6,617 nt of DNA from NCBI GenBank assembly GCA_021734725.1, contig JAIPIM010000227.1, positions 1-6,617 of the forward strand. The letters are read 5' to 3'. The DNA is from Minisyncoccota bacterium (GTDB lineage Bacteria > Verrucomicrobiota > Lentisphaeria > Oligosphaerales > MVZH01). Within the stretch, counting starts at the first letter, position 1, and each line of letters starts with the position of its first letter. Made by a program: the position numbers and the translations under genes. Positions 6,495-6,617 of the stretch are shown piece by piece. The notes under the pieces were generated by a model. The model searched no databases, was not told where the DNA came from, and saw only the letters and a program-made list of their open reading frames with translations.

Positions 6495-6508
6495 AAAGTT
6501 GACACTTT
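6495..6508. promoter_or_regulatory. Inverted repeat AAAGT-N4-ACTTT upstream of the copA promoter
   Basis: AAAGT (6495-6499) and ACTTT (6504-6508) form a compact 14-bp dyad about 10 bp upstream of the -35 hexamer of the copper ATPase promoter. On the plus strand it contains TTGACA, but no good -10 sequence follows at 16-18 bp. It may be a regulator site; no family is recognisable. Confidence 0.25.
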
Positions 6509-6561
6509 CTCAAAAGGCATCTAAGTGATTTTTCTTCTTCATAACCTTTGGCAGTTAGCCG

Positions 6562-6584
6562 CACTGGGTGCTTCGCTCCCAGTG
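6562..6584. repeat. Palindrome near the window end, possibly part of an intergenic repeat
   Basis: CACTGGG (6562-6568) and CCCAGTG (6578-6584) are exact inverted arms around a 9-base loop. The loop can pair further (GC..GC around TTC). The sequence after it (6595-6617) stays GC-rich, with GCGGA repeated in tandem (6601-6610), and is cut by the window edge. No T-run follows. CTTCGCTCC in the loop also occurs at 3792-3800 beside the other hairpin cluster. Confidence 0.45.
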
Positions 6585-6617
6585 TCAGGGAACGGTCGTC
6601 GCGGAGCGGAGCCCGTC

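Noticed and set aside
6499..6527. Plus-strand promoter from TTGACA at 6499
   Set aside because: The sequences at 16-18 bp spacing match the -10 consensus poorly and no gene begins downstream within the window.
6510..6542. Minus-strand ten-codon frame (MKKKNHLDAF) upstream of copA
   Set aside because: The AAAGG before it is only two bases from the ATG, it lies upstream of the predicted promoter, and such a short frame is expected by chance.

Overview
The window holds five protein-coding genes and little else. Two features hint at the PVC group (Planctomycetes, Verrucomicrobia, Lentisphaerae, Kiritimatiellota). One is a secreted protein beginning with an SHD1-like (SLA1 homology 1) domain, a module I associate with that group. 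The other is short GC-rich palindromic sequence in the spacers. This placement is an inference, because no rRNA or other phylogenetic marker is present.

Left half, plus strand. The window opens inside the 3' half of an FAD-dependent NADH-dehydrogenase-like oxidoreductase (to 631). Seventeen bases after its stop begins a near-consensus sigma-70 promoter (TTGACA, 17 bp, TATACT). It should drive a two-gene unit: a LarE-family PP-loop ATP-dependent sulfur transferase (754-1587) and CysK, O-acetylserine sulfhydrylase (1686-2633). LarE carries three cysteines (a CxxC pair plus the family's conserved cysteine), the pattern expected of the [4Fe-4S]-binding, non-sacrificial class. The pair looks like a small sulfur-handling operon: CysK fixes sulfide into cysteine, and LarE activates an acceptor by adenylylation and transfers sulfur to it. 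No larA, larB or larC is in view, so the acceptor is unknown.

Right half, minus strand. A P1B-type Cu(I)-exporting ATPase (6341 down to 3948) has a YHS domain and two small four-cysteine metal-binding modules at its N-terminus instead of the usual HMA domains. It is followed by a secreted SHD1-domain protein of unknown function (3763 down to 2687), which runs convergently into cysK with a 53-bp gap. The 184-bp spacer between these two genes contains three consecutive short hairpins and a plausible promoter. The 276-bp stretch upstream of the copper ATPase carries its likely promoter, several inverted repeats and another palindrome near the window edge.

There is no gene-free stretch over 300 bp. 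I see no RNA gene, insertion sequence, CRISPR array or phage gene. Most of the window is ordinary metabolism. The points most worth checking are the larE-cysK pairing, the three-cysteine LarE, the unclassified SHD1 protein and the hairpin clusters. I did not find a clear new multi-gene system.
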